From Streptomyces nigrescens (GTDB taxonomy: Bacteria > Actinomycetota > Actinomycetes > Streptomycetales > Streptomycetaceae), in the NCBI GenBank assembly GCA_024349765.1, contig AP026073.1:5146001-5210000 (forward strand): 64,000 nucleotides of DNA. Direction: 5' to 3'. A model generated the notes under the pieces. It was not told the DNA's origin, did no database searches, and saw only the letters and a program-made list of their open reading frames with translations. A program made the translations under genes and the position numbers. Below are positions 1 through 8,547 of the stretch, one piece after another; position 1 is the stretch's first letter, and each line of letters starts with the position of its first letter.

Positions 1-399
1 CGCGGCCCGGCCCGGCACCTGGAGGAGGTGGCGCTGACGGCCCTGCACTTCTACCGGCGCTCGTTCCCGATCGCCGCCTCGCTGTTCGCCAGCCCCGAGC
101 TGCTGGACACCCACCGGCGCAAGCTGGACGAACTGGGCACCGACGGGCCGCAGAACGCCGTCCAGCACCTGGCCGCCTACCTGACGGCCGAGCAGAAGCT
201 GGGCCGGATCACCTCCGGCATCGACCCGCACGCGGCCGCCACGCTGCTCGTTGGCGCCTGCTTCCACCGCGCCTTCCTCGACCTGTTCTTCGACGCCAAG
301 GCGCCCGCCGGCGCGCTACTCCCCCAGGACGAGCGGGAGTTCGCGACCGAAACCGTCCGCGCACTGCTGGACGGCCTCCGGCCACCGGGTGCCCGGTAG
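1..399 (+). CDS. TetR-family regulator, C-terminal part (5' end outside window)
   Basis: The reading frame is open from base 1 and ends at 399, giving 132 visible residues. The DNA-binding domain lies off the window. What is seen is an all-helical, Leu/Ala-rich ligand-binding segment, with a helix around FYRRSFPIAASLFASPELL and a late HAAATLLVGACFHRAFLDLF helix. This pattern is usual for TetR C-terminal domains of the AcrR type that sense small hydrophobic ligands. The target gene cannot be told; no neighbour on the visible side looks like an obvious regulon partner. Family call moderate, function unknown. Confidence 0.6.
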   Translation, partial: RGPARHLEEVALTALHFYRRSFPIAASLFASPELLDTHRRKLDELGTDGPQNAVQHLAAYLTAEQKLGRITSGIDPHAAATLLVGACFHRAFLDLFFDAKAPAGALLPQDEREFATETVRALLDGLRPPGAR

Positions 400-410
400 G
401 AACCGCTGCC

Positions 411-597
411 GGGTGCGCCGCAGGACCCCACGTGCACCGCAAGGTCCGCCGCCGGGTGCGCCGCAGGGCCCCGCCTGCACCGTCAGGTCCACCGCCGGGT
501 GCGCCGCAGGGCCCCGCCTGCACCGTCAGGTCCACCGCCGGGTGCGCCGCAGGGCCCCGCCTGCACCGTCAGGCCCGCCGCCGGGTGCGCCGCAGGG
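411..597. repeat. 43-bp tandem repeat, about 4.3 copies
   Basis: Units begin at 411, 454, 497, 540 and 583, each opening with GGGTGCGCCGCAGG. The copies at 454 and 497 are identical, the copy at 540 differs at two bases, the copy at 411 is more diverged, and the last unit decays after about 15 bases. The period is not a multiple of three and the array starts just after the TetR stop codon, so it is not a coding repeat. The rest of the gene-free stretch 400-758 holds degenerate GCCGGGTGC fragments and no recognisable gene. Confidence 0.85.
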
Positions 598-758
598 ACC
601 GTTGCCGGGTGCCGTGGAGGGACCACCGCCAACGGAATGCGCCGCACCCCCACCGCGTTGTGGCCCCGCAGGGGGTGCCTGCGTCCCCTAGTAGGTGATC
701 TGTTCGCCCGCCCCCTAACTAAGGCCCCGTCACCCTCCCGAGCCCGCCGCGGCCCCCG

Positions 759-1313
759 TCAGCCGCAGGCCGCCTCCGGGAAGAGTCCCTCCTCCGCCCG
801 TTCGAAGGTCAGCAGCCGTCGCTTGCGGTCCAGGCCGCCGCCGTAGCCGGTCAGGCTGCCGTCGGCGCCGACCACACGGTGGCAGGGGACGATGATGCCG
901 ACCGGGTTGCGCCCGTTGGCCAGGCCGACCGCGCGGGCCGCGCCGGGCGTGCCCAGCTGCGCGGCGAGCTGCCCGTACGTCCGGGTCTCCCCGTAAGGGA
1001 TCGTGCACAGCGCCGCCCAGACGCGCCGTTGGAACGGTGTGCCGCGCAGTGCCAGCGGCAGGTCGAAGGTGGTCAGCTCACCGCGGAAGTACGCGCGGAG
1101 CTGGGCGGCGGCCGCGGCGAACGGCGGGTCGTCGGGGTCCGCCGGCACGCCGAAGGTCTCCTGGGGCGGGCGGTGGCGCTGGTCGGTCATGTAGAGGCCG
1201 GTGAGGGCGTCGCCGGCGGCGACGAGGGTGAGCGGACCCACCGGGGTGTCGTCGAGGACGGTGTGGGTCAGGGGCGCGTCGGGCGCGGGGGCGTGCACGG
1301 TCATGGCAGTCAT
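759..1313 (-). CDS. ogt: Methylated-DNA--protein-cysteine methyltransferase
   Basis: Suicide repair enzyme that takes the methyl group from O6-methylguanine (and O4-methylthymine) onto its own cysteine. The protein is 184 aa, the usual Ogt length. The active-site motif is I-V-P-C-H-R-V with the acceptor Cys at 144, preceded by the helix-turn-helix segment [10 protein letters not shown] and the Asn hinge at LANGRNP. It lies 10 bases after the Ada-AlkA gene on the same strand, so the two probably form an alkylation-repair operon. A second in-frame ATG three codons in is an alternative start. Confidence 0.93.
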   Translation of the reverse strand: MTAMTVHAPAPDAPLTHTVLDDTPVGPLTLVAAGDALTGLYMTDQRHRPPQETFGVPADPDDPPFAAAAAQLRAYFRGELTTFDLPLALRGTPFQRRVWAALCTIPYGETRTYGQLAAQLGTPGAARAVGLANGRNPVGIIVPCHRVVGADGSLTGYGGGLDRKRRLLTFERAEEGLFPEAACG

Positions 1314-1323
1314 GTCAGCGGGC

Positions 1324-2796
1324 TCAGTCCTTCGGGAGGTGGTTGATGGGGTGGTCGTCGGTCGCCCAGAGGTACTGGACGGCGTAGGCGCGCCAGGGCC
1401 GCCAGATCGCGGAGTGCCGGATGAGGGCGGCTGGGGTGTGCGGCAGGCCCAGTCCGGCGGCCGCGCGGCGCAGGCCGAGGTCGGTGGGGGTGAAGGCGTC
1501 CGGGTCGCCGAGCGCGCGCATGGCGATGCATTCGACGGTCCAGGGGCCGACGCCGGGCAGCGCGGCGAGCCGGGCGCGGGCCTCCTCGCGGTCGCTGCCG
1601 ACGCCGAGTTGCAGTTCCCCGGAGGCGAGCGCGGCGATGACGCCGAGGAGGGTGGCCCGGCGGGTCCGCGGCATGGCCAGCGACTCCGGGTCCAGTCCGG
1701 CGAGCGCGGTGGCGGGCGGGAAGAGGTGGGTCAGCCCGCCGCCCGGGTCCTCGACCGGGGTGCCGTGCGCGCGGACCAGCCGTCCGGCGTGCGTACGGGC
1801 GGCCGCGGTGGAGACCTGCTGGCCGAGGACCGCGCGGACGGCGAACTCGTCGGCGTCGACGGTACGCGGCACCCGGCGGCCGGGCGCCTTGTCGACCAGT
1901 GGTGCCAGCCCGGGGTCCTCGCGCAGCAGCCCGTCGACGGCCTCCGGGTCCGCGTCCAGGTCGAGCAGCCGGCGGCAGCGGGCGATGGCGCCCGCCAGGT
2001 CGCGCAGATCGGTGAGGGCGAGCCGGCAGTCGATGTGGTCGGGGCGGGGCGCGAGGGCGACGATGCCGTGCCCGTAGGGAAGGCGCAGGGTGCGGCGGTA
2101 GGCACCGTCGCGCCACTCCTCGACTCCCGGTACGGCGGTGGCGGCGAGGTGCCCGAAGAGGTTGTCGGGGTTGAGCGGCCGGCGGAACGGCAGCCGCAGC
2201 GCGAGCGTGCCCGGGACGACCGCCCGGCGGTCCGGCCGGGCGCGCTGCCGCAGTTCGGTCGGGGCGAGCGCGAAGACCTCCCGGACCGTCTCGTTGAAGC
2301 TGCGGATGCTGGCGAATCCGGCGGCGAAGGCGACCTCGGCCATCGGCAGCTGCGTCGTCTCCACCAGCAGCCGGGCGGTCTGCGCCCGCTGGGCCCGGGC
2401 CAGGGCGAGCGGCCCGGCACCCAGCTCGGCGAGCAGCTGGCGTTCGATCTGCCGGGTGCTGTAGCCGAGCCGGGACGCGAGGCCGGGGACGCCCTCGCGG
2501 TCGACGATGCCGTCGGCGATCAGGCGCATGGCGCGGGCGACGAGGTCGGCCCGCTCGTCCCACTGCGGCGACCCGGGGCTGGCGTCCGGCCGGCAGCGCT
2601 TGCAGGCCCGGAAACCGGCCTGCTGCGCCGCGGCCGCGCTCGGGTAGAAGCGCATGTTCCGGGGCTTGGGCGGCACCACGGGACAGCTGGGCCGGCAGTA
2701 GATGCGGGTGGTGAGCACGGCCGTGTAGAACCACCCGTCGAAGCGGGCGTCCTTGGACTGAACGGCGCGCACACAGCGCTCGGTGTCGGTGTGCAT
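1324..2796 (-). CDS. alkA: Ada-AlkA fusion: methyl-sensing regulator / 3-methyladenine DNA glycosylase
   Basis: A 490-aa fusion. Residues 1-75 are an Ada-type zinc domain with four cysteines (C34, C38, C65, C68), where methyl phosphotriesters would be transferred. An AraC-type helix-turn-helix follows at about 85-185 (motif [16 protein letters not shown]). The second half is an AlkA glycosylase with the HhH-GPD stretch [19 protein letters not shown] and the catalytic Asp in TPTDLG. The fusion senses alkyl damage, activates transcription and excises alkylated bases. It is upstream of ogt in the same direction. This architecture is common in actinobacteria. Confidence 0.93.
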   Translation of the reverse strand: MHTDTERCVRAVQSKDARFDGWFYTAVLTTRIYCRPSCPVVPPKPRNMRFYPSAAAAQQAGFRACKRCRPDASPGSPQWDERADLVARAMRLIADGIVDREGVPGLASRLGYSTRQIERQLLAELGAGPLALARAQRAQTARLLVETTQLPMAEVAFAAGFASIRSFNETVREVFALAPTELRQRARPDRRAVVPGTLALRLPFRRPLNPDNLFGHLAATAVPGVEEWRDGAYRRTLRLPYGHGIVALAPRPDHIDCRLALTDLRDLAGAIARCRRLLDLDADPEAVDGLLREDPGLAPLVDKAPGRRVPRTVDADEFAVRAVLGQQVSTAAARTHAGRLVRAHGTPVEDPGGGLTHLFPPATALAGLDPESLAMPRTRRATLLGVIAALASGELQLGVGSDREEARARLAALPGVGPWTVECIAMRALGDPDAFTPTDLGLRRAAAGLGLPHTPAALIRHSAIWRPWRAYAVQYLWATDDHPINHLPKD

Positions 2797-2955
2797 GCCT
2801 TCAGGATTCCGCAGCGAGGAGGCCCGGGCTGGCGGAAATCCGACATCAACGTCGGGCTACCAGGACCGCCGCAGATCGCTCGCCCCTCGCGGAACCCTGT
2901 GCCTCCGGCCCACCACGCGAAACGATCGGGCCCCACCGCACGAGGCGATCGGGAT

Positions 2956-3954
2956 TCACCGCGCGAAGCGGTCCAGCGCCCCGATCACCTCGGCGCGGGT
3001 CCGCCCGCTCCCCTTGTGCCCGGCGTCGTCGATCACGATAAGCCGGGCGTCGGTCCAGGTCCGGGCCAGCTCCCAGGCGGTGTCCAGCGGACTGCTCAGG
3101 TCCTGGCGGCCGTGGATGAGCACCCCGGGGATGCCCGCGAGCCGCCCCGCCTCGCGCAGCAGCACGCCCTCCTCCAGCCACGCACCGTGCGAGAAGTAGT
3201 GCGCGCAGATCCGGACCAGTGCCAGCCGCGCGGCCGTGGGCCGGTCCCCGTAAGGGTTGGCGGAGCCGTGCGGCTCCATGGAGAGCACCGCGTCCTCCCA
3301 GGCACACCAGTCCGCGGCGGCCCGCTCCCGTACGCCCGGATCGGGATCGTCCATCAGCCGCGCATACGCCGCGACCAGATCCCCGCCCCCGGCACCCGCA
3401 CTCTCCACCCGGTCCCCGCACCGCGCTCCCTGCGCCGCCCCGTCCCGGAAGCGTTCCCACGCCTCGGGGAAGAACCGGCCGACGCCCCGGTACAGCCAGT
3501 CGGTCTCCGAGCGCCGGGTCGTGGTGACACCCGGGATGACGATCTCCGAGACCCGTTCCGGGTGCCGTTGGGCGTACGCCAGGATCAGCGTGGAGCCCCA
3601 TGACCCGCCGAACAGCAGCCAGCGCTCGATGCCCAGGTGCCGGCGGAGCCGTTCCATGTCGGAGAGCAGATGGGGGGTGGTGTTGTGCCGCAGGTCCGTC
3701 GCCGGGTCGCCGGCGTGCGGGGTGGAACGCCCGCACCCGCGCTGGTCGAAGAGCACCACCCGATAGCGGTCCGGGTCGAAGTACTGGCGCGCCGAGGCCT
3801 TGCACCCCGAACCCGGCCCGCCGTGGACGACCAGCGCGGGCTTCCCCCGCGGGTTGCCGCACGCTTCCCAGTACACGAGGTTGCCGTCGCCGACGTCGAG
3901 CATCCCGGCGTCGTACGGCTCGATGGGCGGATAGGGCTCGCTCGGTGGACGCAT
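2956..3954 (-). CDS. pip: Proline iminopeptidase (alpha/beta hydrolase, S33)
   Basis: Cytosolic aminopeptidase that removes N-terminal proline from peptides. The 332-aa sequence has the oxyanion-hole segment VHGGPGSG, the FDQRGCGRS motif typical of Pip, the nucleophile elbow GGSWGS, and a C-terminal DDAGHKGSG carrying the catalytic His. Length and order fit the family. It stands alone, with 159 bases to the Ada-AlkA gene. Substrate assignment rests on family similarity only. Confidence 0.88.
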   Translation of the reverse strand: MRPPSEPYPPIEPYDAGMLDVGDGNLVYWEACGNPRGKPALVVHGGPGSGCKASARQYFDPDRYRVVLFDQRGCGRSTPHAGDPATDLRHNTTPHLLSDMERLRRHLGIERWLLFGGSWGSTLILAYAQRHPERVSEIVIPGVTTTRRSETDWLYRGVGRFFPEAWERFRDGAAQGARCGDRVESAGAGGGDLVAAYARLMDDPDPGVRERAAADWCAWEDAVLSMEPHGSANPYGDRPTAARLALVRICAHYFSHGAWLEEGVLLREAGRLAGIPGVLIHGRQDLSSPLDTAWELARTWTDARLIVIDDAGHKGSGRTRAEVIGALDRFAR

Positions 3955-3963
3955 GGCGGCACG

Positions 3964-4230
3964 CTAGCGGGCCCGGACCGGGGTCCACGTCTCGGCGTCG
4001 CTGTCGGGTTCGTCCCGCCTCGCCTGCAGGTAGCTGCGGAGGGTGGCGGGCGCCGGGTGTCGGTTGTCGCTGCGCCAGATCAGGGAGTGCGGGTAGACCG
4101 GCGCCGGGTCCTGCACGGGAATGCGGCGGAGGTCCTGGCGGCGGGCCGGACGAGGCGGGTCCGCGCGGCGACGAAGGTGGCCGGGACCGTGGAGTCGGCG
4201 ACACCTGCTGCGGCGTGTTCAACCCCGTAT
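3964..4230 (-). pseudogene. Remnant of a LysR-family regulator (C-terminal fragment)
   Basis: Read on the minus strand, the bases before the stop at 3964-3966 encode VYPHSLIWRSDNRHPAPATL and then a short tail, the characteristic end of a LysR effector-binding domain. The frame opens only around 4130. The upstream piece, about 4140-4230, encodes VPATFVAARTRL in a different frame, so at least one frameshift separates them. No DNA-binding domain, start codon or RBS is present. I read it as a decayed gene that was probably divergent from, or co-directional with, the adjacent NmrA-like reductase. Confidence 0.55.
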
Positions 4231-4272
4231 GCGCCACCTACCGGCTCGGCCACACGGACACCGACCGGGGGC

Positions 4273-5106
4273 TCACGCCGGTGCGAAGTCGGCACGGTGG
4301 TCGGCCACCCACTGCGCGAAGGTGCGGGCGGGTCGGCCCGTCACCTCGGTCGCCGTGGGACCCACGACAGCGTGCTCCGCGGGGGGCTGGGTCAGCCAGT
4401 CCGCCACCTCGGCCGGCACGCCGCGGTCCAGCCAGCGCTGCCGGGCCTGCTGGGGGGTCAGTTCCTCGAACACGATGTCCCGGTCCAGCACTTCGGCCAG
4501 CGTGCGCACCTGGTCCCTCTTGGTCAGGACCTGCGGGCCGGTGAGGGAGTACACCGCACCGGCGTGCCCCTCCCCCGTCAGCGCCTCGACGGCCACCTCG
4601 GCGATGTCCGCCTCGTGAACCATCACCGAGGGGGCCTCTCCGAACGGCTCGCGGACCACGTTTTCGTCCTGGACGGCCGGCGCCCAGTTCACCACGTTGG
4701 CCATGAATTCGCCGGGACGGACATGGGTCCACTCCAGGCCGGAGGCCTCCACCGCCTTCTCCACCGCCCGATGATGGTCGCCGCTGAAGTCGCCGCTGTT
4801 GTACCCGGCCGAGATCGACGACAACGTCACGATGTGCCGCACGCCTGCCTCCCGGGCCATGCCGGCCACGGCCTCCGCGGTTTCGGGCACCGGAAAGAGG
4901 TACAAACGGTCGACCCCGGACAGCGCGGTCCGCAGGGTGTCCGGGTCCTCCAGGTCACCGCGGAACACCGTCACACCGGCCGGCAGCCCGGCGCGCTCGG
5001 GCGTCCGGGTCAGCGCGTGCACCGAAGCACCTGCGCGCACGAGGCCGTCGACCACATGCCGTCCGACCGTTCCCGTCGCCCCTGTCACCAGGACCGCCAC
5101 GCTCAC
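4273..5106 (-). CDS. NmrA/SDR-a type NAD(P)-binding protein
   Basis: A 277-aa atypical short-chain dehydrogenase. The N-terminus has the dinucleotide motif VTGATGTVGRH, followed by FRGDLEDPDTL and the strand IVTLSSISAG; no classical YxxxK pair is evident. Homologues are quinone-reductase- or regulator-like proteins (YtfG/QorB, NmrA). It is transcribed away from the PKS ketoreductase, with 258 bases between them. The GTG at 5106 may not be the true start: a GAGGT sequence is better spaced for the GTG two codons later (5100). Whether it belongs to the cluster is unclear; I take it as the left boundary. Confidence 0.7.
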   Translation of the reverse strand: MSVAVLVTGATGTVGRHVVDGLVRAGASVHALTRTPERAGLPAGVTVFRGDLEDPDTLRTALSGVDRLYLFPVPETAEAVAGMAREAGVRHIVTLSSISAGYNSGDFSGDHHRAVEKAVEASGLEWTHVRPGEFMANVVNWAPAVQDENVVREPFGEAPSVMVHEADIAEVAVEALTGEGHAGAVYSLTGPQVLTKRDQVRTLAEVLDRDIVFEELTPQQARQRWLDRGVPAEVADWLTQPPAEHAVVGPTATEVTGRPARTFAQWVADHRADFAPA

Positions 5107-5364
5107 TCACCTCATCGTCCCGACCGTGTGGATTCCGGCGCACCACTGTTGCTGACCATTCAGGGCGCCATCGGTCGGTGAGTCTATTGGCCGGTGTGTC
5201 GCAGGCGATCGTGAAGCGCTCAAATTCCGCTGGTCTGCCGTGGCGTGGGGCGGTGCGGGAGATCAAGCGACTCGCGAGGCGCAAGTGCCAGGGTGCACCC
5301 GGGAAACGAAGCGCGATGTGGCGGCATCGCACGGAATTCTCATCGATGGTTTCGAGGAGGGCTT
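5107..5364. promoter_or_regulatory. Divergent intergenic region at the left end of the gene cluster
   Basis: This 258-base gap separates the NmrA-like gene (leftward) from the ketoreductase gene (rightward), so it should hold at least the promoter for the ketoreductase/aromatase/glycosyltransferase operon. The ketoreductase RBS is GAGGAGG at 5354-5360. I could not find a -35/-10 pair that is clearly better than background, and I could not confirm a SARP direct repeat. Confidence 0.4.
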
Positions 5365-6150
5365 ATGACCGGCGGAGACCGGCGGGTTGCCATTGTCACC
5401 GGTGCCACCAGCGGTATTGGGCGGGCGACTGCCGGCCACTTGGCCGCACTCGGCCTGCGGGTATTCATCTGCGCACGCAACGGCGACGCCGTGACCGACA
5501 CGGTCAAGCAGCTGCGGGACGCGGGCCACGAGGTGTCGGGAACGGCCTGCGATGTGCGTTCCACCAGTGAGGTGGGCGCGTTCGTGCGGGCCGCCGTGGA
5601 CCGGTTCGGCCCCGTTGATGTGCTGGTCAACAATGCCGGCCGCAGCGGTGGCGGGCCCACCGCGCAGATCACCGATGAATTGTGGCTGGATGTCATCGAC
5701 ACCAACCTGCACAGCGTGCTGCGGGTGAGCCGGGAAACCCTCACCACCGGAGGAATGCTCGACCGGGGGCACGGCCGGATCATCAACATCGCGTCCACCG
5801 GCGGAAAGCAGGGCGTCGTGCTCGGGGCTCCGTACTCCGCTTCCAAGCACGGTGTCATCGGTTTCACCAAGGCCCTCGGACTGGAATTGGCCAAGACCGG
5901 AATCACGGTCAATGCGGTATGCCCCGGATATGTCGAGACGCCGATGGCGCAACGGGTGCGGGAAGGGTACGCGAAGGTCTGGAACACCACCGAGGACGCC
6001 GTACTCGAACGGTTCGAGGCGAAGATCCCGCTCGGCCGCTACAGCACTCCGGAGGAAGTCGCCGGGCTGGTCGGCTACTTGATCAGCGAGGCCGCCGCCC
6101 CCATCACCGCACAGGCGATGAACGTCTGTGGCGGGCTGGGGAATTACTGA
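5365..6150 (+). CDS. Polyketide ketoreductase (act-type C-9 ketoreductase)
   Basis: Reduces one carbonyl (C-9 in reducing aromatic systems) of the nascent poly-beta-ketone using NADPH, and so directs first-ring folding. At 261 aa it has the length of ActIII. Visible motifs are the Rossmann TGATSGIG (12-19), NNAG (89-92), catalytic S144, Y157 and K161 (APYSASKHG), and the C-terminal NVCGGLGNY. The groove motif that is PGG at 94-96 in ActIII reads SGG here. ATG 5365 is chosen for the strong RBS GAGGAGG four bases upstream. It is first in an operon with the aromatase and three glycosyltransferases. Confidence 0.93.
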   Translation: MTGGDRRVAIVTGATSGIGRATAGHLAALGLRVFICARNGDAVTDTVKQLRDAGHEVSGTACDVRSTSEVGAFVRAAVDRFGPVDVLVNNAGRSGGGPTAQITDELWLDVIDTNLHSVLRVSRETLTTGGMLDRGHGRIINIASTGGKQGVVLGAPYSASKHGVIGFTKALGLELAKTGITVNAVCPGYVETPMAQRVREGYAKVWNTTEDAVLERFEAKIPLGRYSTPEEVAGLVGYLISEAAAPITAQAMNVCGGLGNY

Positions 6151-6188
6151 CACCCGATCACGCACCTCGACGCCCGGACGGGAGGACC

Positions 6189-7160
6189 ATGTCTCACCCT
6201 GCACCGCACCGAGCCGAGCACGGCATCTCGGTGGCCGCTCCTGCGCAACGGGTCTTCGACCTGATCGCGGAGGTCGGCAACTGGCCCCGGATATTCCCGC
6301 CGACGGTGTACGTGGAGTACGCCGAGCACGGCCCGACCGAGGAGCGGATACGGATCTGGGCCACCGCCAATGACGAGGTCAAGTCCTGGACCTCGCACCG
6401 CGTGCTCGACCGTGACCGGCTGGTGATCGGGTTTCGTCAAGAGGTGTCCCAGCCGCCGGTCGCGAGCATGGGTGGGCAGTGGCTCATCGAGCCGCTGGCC
6501 GCGGACCGCACCCAGGTCACGCTGCTGCACGACTACCGAGCGGTCGGCGACGACCCCGCCAACGTGGACTGGATCGAGCGTGCCGTCGACCGCAACAGCC
6601 GGGCCGAACTGGCCGCTCTGCGTGCCGCGGCGGAGCGGTCGGGGAGCCCGGACGGTCCGGAGTTCTCGTTCGAGGACGCGGTGCACGTGGCCGGCTCGGC
6701 CACGGACGTCTATGCCTTCCTCCACGCGGCAGAAGGCTGGCAGGAGCGGCTGCCGCATGTCCGCCGGGTCGTGCTCCAGGAGGACGTCCCGAATGTGCAG
6801 ACGCTGGAAATGGACACCGCCGCGCCGGACGGCTCGATCCACACCACGAAGTCCGTGCGGGTCTGCTTCCCCTTGGAGCGGATCGTCTACAAGCAGTTGC
6901 AGACGCCGGCCCTGATGTCCGTGCACACCGGTGAGTGGCGGGTCCGCGAGGAACGGGACCAGCTCGTCGTGACCTCGGCGCACACGGTGGTCATCCGGCC
7001 CGAAGCAATTCCCCAGGTCCTCGGGGAGGGTGCGACGGTCGGCGATGCCCGTGCCTTCGTCCGTGCCGCCCTGAGCCGCAACAGCACCGCCACGCTGCAT
7101 CTGGCGAAGGAGCACGCCGAGCGCCTCGCCCGGCCGGCCGGCAGCCCCGACCGGTCGTGA
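6189..7160 (+). CDS. Polyketide aromatase/cyclase, didomain
   Basis: Catalyses C7-C12 cyclisation and dehydration/aromatisation of the first ring of a C-9-reduced polyketide on the ACP. The 323-aa protein has two SRPBCC (START-like) halves: residues about 1-150, with HGISVAAPAQRVFDLIAEV and NWPRIFPPT, and about 160-310, with HVAGSATDVYAFLHAAEGWQ and ERLPHV. This is the layout of didomain ARO/CYCs that work with act-type ketoreductases (ActVII, DpsF). It starts 38 bases after the ketoreductase with RBS GGAGG. Pairing with the ketoreductase supports a reduced anthracycline- or actinorhodin-like first ring. Confidence 0.93.
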   Translation: MSHPAPHRAEHGISVAAPAQRVFDLIAEVGNWPRIFPPTVYVEYAEHGPTEERIRIWATANDEVKSWTSHRVLDRDRLVIGFRQEVSQPPVASMGGQWLIEPLAADRTQVTLLHDYRAVGDDPANVDWIERAVDRNSRAELAALRAAAERSGSPDGPEFSFEDAVHVAGSATDVYAFLHAAEGWQERLPHVRRVVLQEDVPNVQTLEMDTAAPDGSIHTTKSVRVCFPLERIVYKQLQTPALMSVHTGEWRVREERDQLVVTSAHTVVIRPEAIPQVLGEGATVGDARAFVRAALSRNSTATLHLAKEHAERLARPAGSPDRS

Positions 7161-7194
7161 TCAGCCCTGCCCTACGGCCGTCCAGGAGGACAGT

Positions 7195-8499
7195 GTGCGC
7201 GTCTTGTTCACCTCGCTGCCCTTCAAGGCGCACCTCTACCCACGGGTACCGGTGGCGTGGGCGCTGCGAGCCGCGGGCCACGAGATATGCGTCGCCAGCA
7301 GTCCGGACCTCTTGGAGGACATCACCGACGCGGGTCTGCCGGGCGTGGGCATCGGGCCGCCGCTGGCGCCCGCGGAGACAATGGCCGCGATCCGGGAACG
7401 GCAGGAGGCGGCCGAGCGGCAGCCGGACGGGGCACCGGACCCCGAAGTGCTGCTCCGGATCGAGGAGACCCGCCCCGATCGGCTGACGTACGACTCCATG
7501 CACGGGCTGTTCACGGTGATGACCACGCTCGTCTTCCGCAACCACTCCCAGCCCCGGTTCACCGAGGAACTGGTGGCGTTCGCCCGTCGCTGGCGCCCCG
7601 ATCTGGTCATCTGGGACCCCTTGGGCTTCGCCGGGCCGGTGGCCGCCAAAGCGGTGGGCGCCGCGCACGCACGGCTCATGTACGGCCTGGACCTGATCGG
7701 CCAGATGCGCGAGCGGTACCTGCGGGCCCTGCATGCGCGGCCGACGCCGCTGCGTGAGGACCCGTTGGAGGAGTGGCTGGCCCCGGTGCTCGCCGAGCAC
7801 GGCAGTGCGTTCGGCGAAGACGTCGTCACCGGCCAGTGGACGATCGACCCGGGGCCGTCCTGGATGCGCCTGCCGGTCAACCGGCGCTGCGTGCCGGTGC
7901 AACATGTGTCGTACAACGGGCGGGCCGTGGTGCCCGAATGGGTCAAACAACCCTCGCAGCGGCGCCGGGTATGTCTGACGCTCGGTCTGTCGCACCGCGA
8001 GGTGCTCGGCGGCAACCGGCTCTCCGTTGCCACGCTGCTCGACGCGGTGGCCGACGTGGACGCCGAAGTGGTGGCGACGCTGAGTGCCGATCAGCTGGGC
8101 TCGGTGACGCAGGTGCCCGACAACGTACGGGTGGTGGACTTCGTGCCACTGAACGAGCTGCTGCCCTCGTGTTCCGCGGTCATCCACCAAGGAGGCACCG
8201 GAACGATGCAGACGGCACTCGCGCTCGGGGTTCCCCAGGTGATCGTCCCGGGGGACCTGTGGGACACCAAGCTCAAGGCGCAACGACTGCACGACTCGGG
8301 AGCGGGCCTCGCGGCGACCGACGCGTCCCGGATCTCCGCGAAGGAGCTGCGGGACATGCTGGTCAGGGTGCTTGAGGAGCCTTCTTTCGCCCGGACGGCA
8401 TCGGAGCTGCGCAGGCGGTCGCTGGCGGTGCCCACCCCGGCCGGCATCGTGCCCGTGCTGGAGAGGCTCACCGCGCTCCATCGCCGTCCCGCCGGCTGA
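7195..8499 (+). CDS. Glycosyltransferase 1 (GT1/GT-B, natural-product type)
   Basis: Transfers a dTDP-deoxysugar to the aglycone or a growing sugar chain. The 434-aa protein opens with MRVLFTSLPFKAHLYP, which places a candidate catalytic His at 13, and carries the donor pyrophosphate loop VIHQGGTGTMQTA followed by ALGVPQVIVPGDLWD. GTG 7195 follows RBS AGGAGG. It belongs to a paralogous set with glycosyltransferases 2, 3 and 7, which share the WTIDP, MRLPV and YNG segments. Acceptor and sugar cannot be read from sequence. Confidence 0.9.
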   Translation: MRVLFTSLPFKAHLYPRVPVAWALRAAGHEICVASSPDLLEDITDAGLPGVGIGPPLAPAETMAAIRERQEAAERQPDGAPDPEVLLRIEETRPDRLTYDSMHGLFTVMTTLVFRNHSQPRFTEELVAFARRWRPDLVIWDPLGFAGPVAAKAVGAAHARLMYGLDLIGQMRERYLRALHARPTPLREDPLEEWLAPVLAEHGSAFGEDVVTGQWTIDPGPSWMRLPVNRRCVPVQHVSYNGRAVVPEWVKQPSQRRRVCLTLGLSHREVLGGNRLSVATLLDAVADVDAEVVATLSADQLGSVTQVPDNVRVVDFVPLNELLPSCSAVIHQGGTGTMQTALALGVPQVIVPGDLWDTKLKAQRLHDSGAGLAATDASRISAKELRDMLVRVLEEPSFARTASELRRRSLAVPTPAGIVPVLERLTALHRRPAG

Positions 8500-8547
8500 A
8501 CTCGGCGCCCACTTCGGAAGTCCACCACAGAAGGGCAAGGCGGCACC

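Noticed and set aside
411-597. Possible CRISPR array
   Set aside because: The 43-bp units are contiguous with no unique spacers and no cas genes are near.
1201-3603. 800-residue open frame on the plus strand
   Set aside because: It lies opposite the Ada-AlkA and iminopeptidase genes; composition is Gly/Arg/Pro-rich without any domain, a typical high-GC antisense artefact.
5107-5364. SARP-binding direct repeats upstream of the ketoreductase
   Set aside because: Several GC-rich near-matches exist but none with the expected 11-bp spacing and a good -10 box; needs footprinting or motif search.
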